Shown: positions 5,970 through 7,810 of the stretch, piece after piece
Layout of the letters: each line of letters begins with the position of its first letter
How positions within the stretch are numbered: the stretch's first letter is position 1
Origin: Myxococcales bacterium
Lineage (GTDB): Bacteria; Myxococcota_A; Polyangia; Polyangiales; Houyiibacteriaceae
Length of the DNA stretch: 7,810 nucleotides
Direction of reading: 5' to 3'
Assembly (NCBI GenBank): GCA_020354595.1
Contig: CP070650.1
Span: forward strand, 30,387 to 38,196
Notes under the pieces: model-generated
What the model was told of the DNA's origin: nothing
Seen by the model: only the letters and a program-made list of their open reading frames with translations
Databases searched by the model: none
Translations under genes and position numbers: made by a program

Positions 5970-7031
5970 ATGCGCGTGATGCGCATCGATACGTTCACGG
6001 GTGAGAACAACGACTGGGGCAAGCTCGCCGAGGAGGCCCGCCGGGCCGAGGCACTCGGCGTCGACGGGTTTGCCATCCCGGAGATCACGGGCGACCCACT
6101 TCTCAACGCAGCGATGGCAGCCCAGGCCACGGAAAGGGTGCAGGTCCGCACCGGCATTGCGGTTGCCTTTCCGCGGAGCCCGATGGTGCTGGCCGAGCAG
6201 GCCTGGTCGATTCATCGAAACTCGGGCGGACGGTTTGCGCTGGGCCTCGGCACACAGGTCAAAGCGCATAACGAGCGGCGCTTCAGCACACCTTGGAGGG
6301 CGCCGCGAAGCCGCATCGTGGAGTACGTAGAGGCCCTCCGAGCGATCTGGCGCTGTTGGGAGCTCGGCGAGCGGCTCGACTATCAAGGCGATCACTATCA
6401 GTTCTCGTTGATGACACCCGAGTTCACGCCGCCGAAGTCGAATCTGCCGATGGTGCCGATCTACCTCGCTGCGGTTCGGCCGAGGACGCTCGAGTCTGCG
6501 GCGGCGGTCGCGGATGGGCTTCGCCTGCACGGGTTCTGCACCGGCAAGTACTACGAGGAAGTCGTGGGGCCGGCGATCGAGCGGGGCCTGGCGTCCGCCG
6601 GTCGATCCCGCAGTGAGCTCGATGTGTGCGGCGGCGGCTTCATCATGAGCGGACCGGACGAAGAGACCGTGATGAAGAACCGAGAGTGGGTACGCTATCG
6701 CGTCGCGTTCTATGCGTCGACACCGGCGTACCGGCCGGTGATGTCGCTTCACGGCTGGGACGACTTGGCCGACAAGCTGCTGCACATGACCAAGACCGGG
6801 CAGTGGCAGAAGATGGCCGCCGAGGTGCCGGACGATGTGCTCGACGAGTTTTGCGTGTACACGACGTACGACGAGCTTCCCGCTGCGATCGAGGCGCGCT
6901 TCGGCGGAGTCTCGGATACGATCGAGCTCGCGTTCGAGGACGACACGGGCCCCGAGCTCGCACAAGATGTGGTTTCGCGAATTCACGCGATTCCGAGCGG
7001 GTTCGAGGCGCCCGCGAATCACTACGCCTAG
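5970..7031 (+). CDS. LLM-class oxidoreductase, probably F420-dependent (MSMEG_2256-like)
   Basis: Predicted TIM-barrel flavin/F420 oxidoreductase of the luciferase-like monooxygenase superfamily. RIDTFTG (5-11) forms the first strand. AEALGVDGFAIPE (26-38) fits the usual 'EalGfDgv...E' segment. VRTGIAVAFPRSP (59-71) and GGRFALGLGTQVKAH (86-100) are the family's hallmark cofactor-side blocks, and IYLAAVRPRTLE (164-175) is the later conserved strand and turn. The length (353) is normal. The overall pattern recalls the TIGR03617-type family, in which F420 is the expected cofactor; FMN cannot be excluded and the substrate is unknown. No F420 biosynthesis gene is in the window. Start: ATG 5970 or 5979; the second lines up better with the short N-terminus usual in the family, and neither has a clear ribosome site. 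It overlaps the convergent methionine gene by 4 nt. Confidence 0.88.
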   Translation: MRVMRIDTFTGENNDWGKLAEEARRAEALGVDGFAIPEITGDPLLNAAMAAQATERVQVRTGIAVAFPRSPMVLAEQAWSIHRNSGGRFALGLGTQVKAHNERRFSTPWRAPRSRIVEYVEALRAIWRCWELGERLDYQGDHYQFSLMTPEFTPPKSNLPMVPIYLAAVRPRTLESAAAVADGLRLHGFCTGKYYEEVVGPAIERGLASAGRSRSELDVCGGGFIMSGPDEETVMKNREWVRYRVAFYASTPAYRPVMSLHGWDDLADKLLHMTKTGQWQKMAAEVPDDVLDEFCVYTTYDELPAAIEARFGGVSDTIELAFEDDTGPELAQDVVSRIHAIPSGFEAPANHYA

Positions 7032-7810
7032 CGTTTGCTGAGCACGAGGAGCGCGGTTTCGGCCGCAAGGTTCGGATCTTCATCCTTGGCGATGACGCGG
7101 TTGTTGGTGTCGTCGTAGTAGCGGGCCTGTTCGACGGTGACGCCCATCTTGTCGCAGAGGTCGAGCATGTCGCGAATGGAGGGGAAGCGGCGGTTCGGGG
7201 TGTTGTACCACTCGTGGGAATACGGTCCTGGAGCTTTCGGCGCTCTGCCCTCGAGGCCGAACATCTCCCGAAGGGTGCGGTGCGCGAAGTTCGTGAAGCC
7301 GACGATCGCGCGGCGGCCGACGCGGAGGGCTTCCTCGAGCAGGTGCTCGACGTTGGGAACGGCCTGCAAGGTCGACGAGAGGACCACGTAGTCGAAGCGG
7401 TTGTTGGCGAACTCGGGCAGGCCGACGTTGAGGTCGTAGTCGATCGCGTCGACGCCGTGCTGCATGGTGGCGGCGATCAGTGGCGTGCTCACTTCGACGC
7501 CGCAAAGAAGGGGCGCGCCGCGCGCCTTGAGACGCGCGAGCAGATCACCCTCCCCGCAGCCGAGGTCGAGAACCGAGCTGCCGGGCGGGATGAGATCGAG
7601 GATGCGGTCGTCGTCGGGACGCTCGCTTGGTGGCGTCGGAACGGGCGCGCCGAGCTTGGCTGCGATGAGTGGCGCGAACTGCGCGATGTCGTTCTTGAGC
7701 AGAAAGCTGTCGTGGCCGCCGTCGGTGTGGATCTCGCAATAGGAGACCGGCTGGGCGAGGGTCGTCATGAGCGCGACGAGCTCGCGCGATTGCCTCGGAG
7801 GGAAGAGCCA
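7028..7810 (-). CDS. metX-metW: MetX C-terminus fused in frame to MetW (partial, N-terminus outside window)
   Basis: Methionine biosynthesis: MetX acetylates homoserine, and MetW is a SAM-methyltransferase-like partner usually encoded next to it. The frame is open to the window edge (260 codons visible). Visible residues 1-54 look like the end of MetX: WLFPPRQSRELV at 1-12, where the family has 'SDWLFPP', then YCEIHTDGGHDSFLL (24-38) with the expected catalytic His33. A linker of about a dozen residues follows, and the MetW domain starts near 66: RILDLIPPGSSVLDLGCGEG, with the SAM-binding glycine motif at 80-88; then LSSTLQAVPN, RVGRRAIVGFTNF and HEWYNTPN, all typical of MetW. A gene finder could start at the internal ATG (7768), but that would discard the well-conserved MetX His region, so I read one fused protein. 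Its TAG overlaps that of the oxidoreductase. Confidence 0.88.
   Translation of the reverse strand, partial: WLFPPRQSRELVALMTTLAQPVSYCEIHTDGGHDSFLLKNDIAQFAPLIAAKLGAPVPTPPSERPDDDRILDLIPPGSSVLDLGCGEGDLLARLKARGAPLLCGVEVSTPLIAATMQHGVDAIDYDLNVGLPEFANNRFDYVVLSSTLQAVPNVEHLLEEALRVGRRAIVGFTNFAHRTLREMFGLEGRAPKAPGPYSHEWYNTPNRRFPSIRDMLDLCDKMGVTVEQARYYDDTNNRVIAKDEDPNLAAETALLVLSKR

Noticed and set aside
5892..7022. Minus-strand ORF of 376 codons opposite the oxidoreductase gene
   Set aside because: A shadow of the LLM-class gene, rich in Arg/His/Leu without motifs; the plus-strand reading is clearly conserved.
5970..7031. An F420-dependent pathway or gene cluster around the oxidoreductase
   Set aside because: Only one LLM-class gene is present, its neighbours are a protease and a methionine gene, and no F420 biosynthesis or partner redox gene is visible.
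7028..7768. Stand-alone MetW starting at the internal ATG
   Set aside because: The first about 40 residues after that ATG match the MetX C-terminus, and the frame continues upstream with more MetX-like sequence, so the internal ATG is not a convincing start.
1..7810. A novel defence, mobile or CRISPR-like system
   Set aside because: No direct-repeat array, transposase, integrase, nuclease, toxin-antitoxin pair or att-like repeats were seen; the composition is uniform and the genes are metabolic or envelope-related.

Overview
This is a gene-dense, G+C-rich window (about two thirds G+C by eye). It holds seven protein-coding genes that can be supported, plus one probable small gene, with almost no intergenic space. 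The gene mix suggests a free-living, probably uncultured bacterium near Myxococcota/'Deltaproteobacteria' or a similar high-GC lineage: an acyl-CoA dehydrogenase, a PGAP1-like alpha/beta hydrolase, a PlsC-type acyltransferase, an LLM-class (F420-type) oxidoreductase, and MetX/MetW. That placement is inferred from gene content. No rRNA, tRNA, insertion sequence, prophage or CRISPR array was seen.

Layout. Positions 1-2379 (minus strand) form a two-gene unit: an alpha/beta hydrolase followed 25 nt later by an acyl-CoA dehydrogenase that runs off the window. A 55-nt divergent gap with a C6-G5-C5 foldback follows. Positions 2435-4240 (plus strand) carry a lipoprotein of unknown function and a membrane-anchored PlsC-family acyltransferase. 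Positions 4237-5853 (minus strand) carry an HtrA-type periplasmic serine protease resembling plant Deg9, preceded 6 nt upstream by a 42-codon ORF with a leucine-rich signal-like N-terminus and a good Shine-Dalgarno sequence. After a 116-nt divergent gap comes an LLM-class oxidoreductase (5970-7031, plus). The window closes with a minus-strand reading frame in which the C-terminal end of MetX (homoserine O-acetyltransferase) runs in frame into MetW.

How the genes fit together. Several act on acyl chains, lipids or the envelope: acyl-CoA dehydrogenase, lipase-like hydrolase, acyltransferase, lipoprotein and periplasmic protease. The metX-metW end is methionine biosynthesis. I see no defence, secretion or biosynthetic gene cluster. 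The points most worth checking are the MetX-MetW fusion, the small ORF in front of the protease, the hairpins overlapping start regions, and the two convergent gene pairs that each overlap by exactly four bases at their stop codons.
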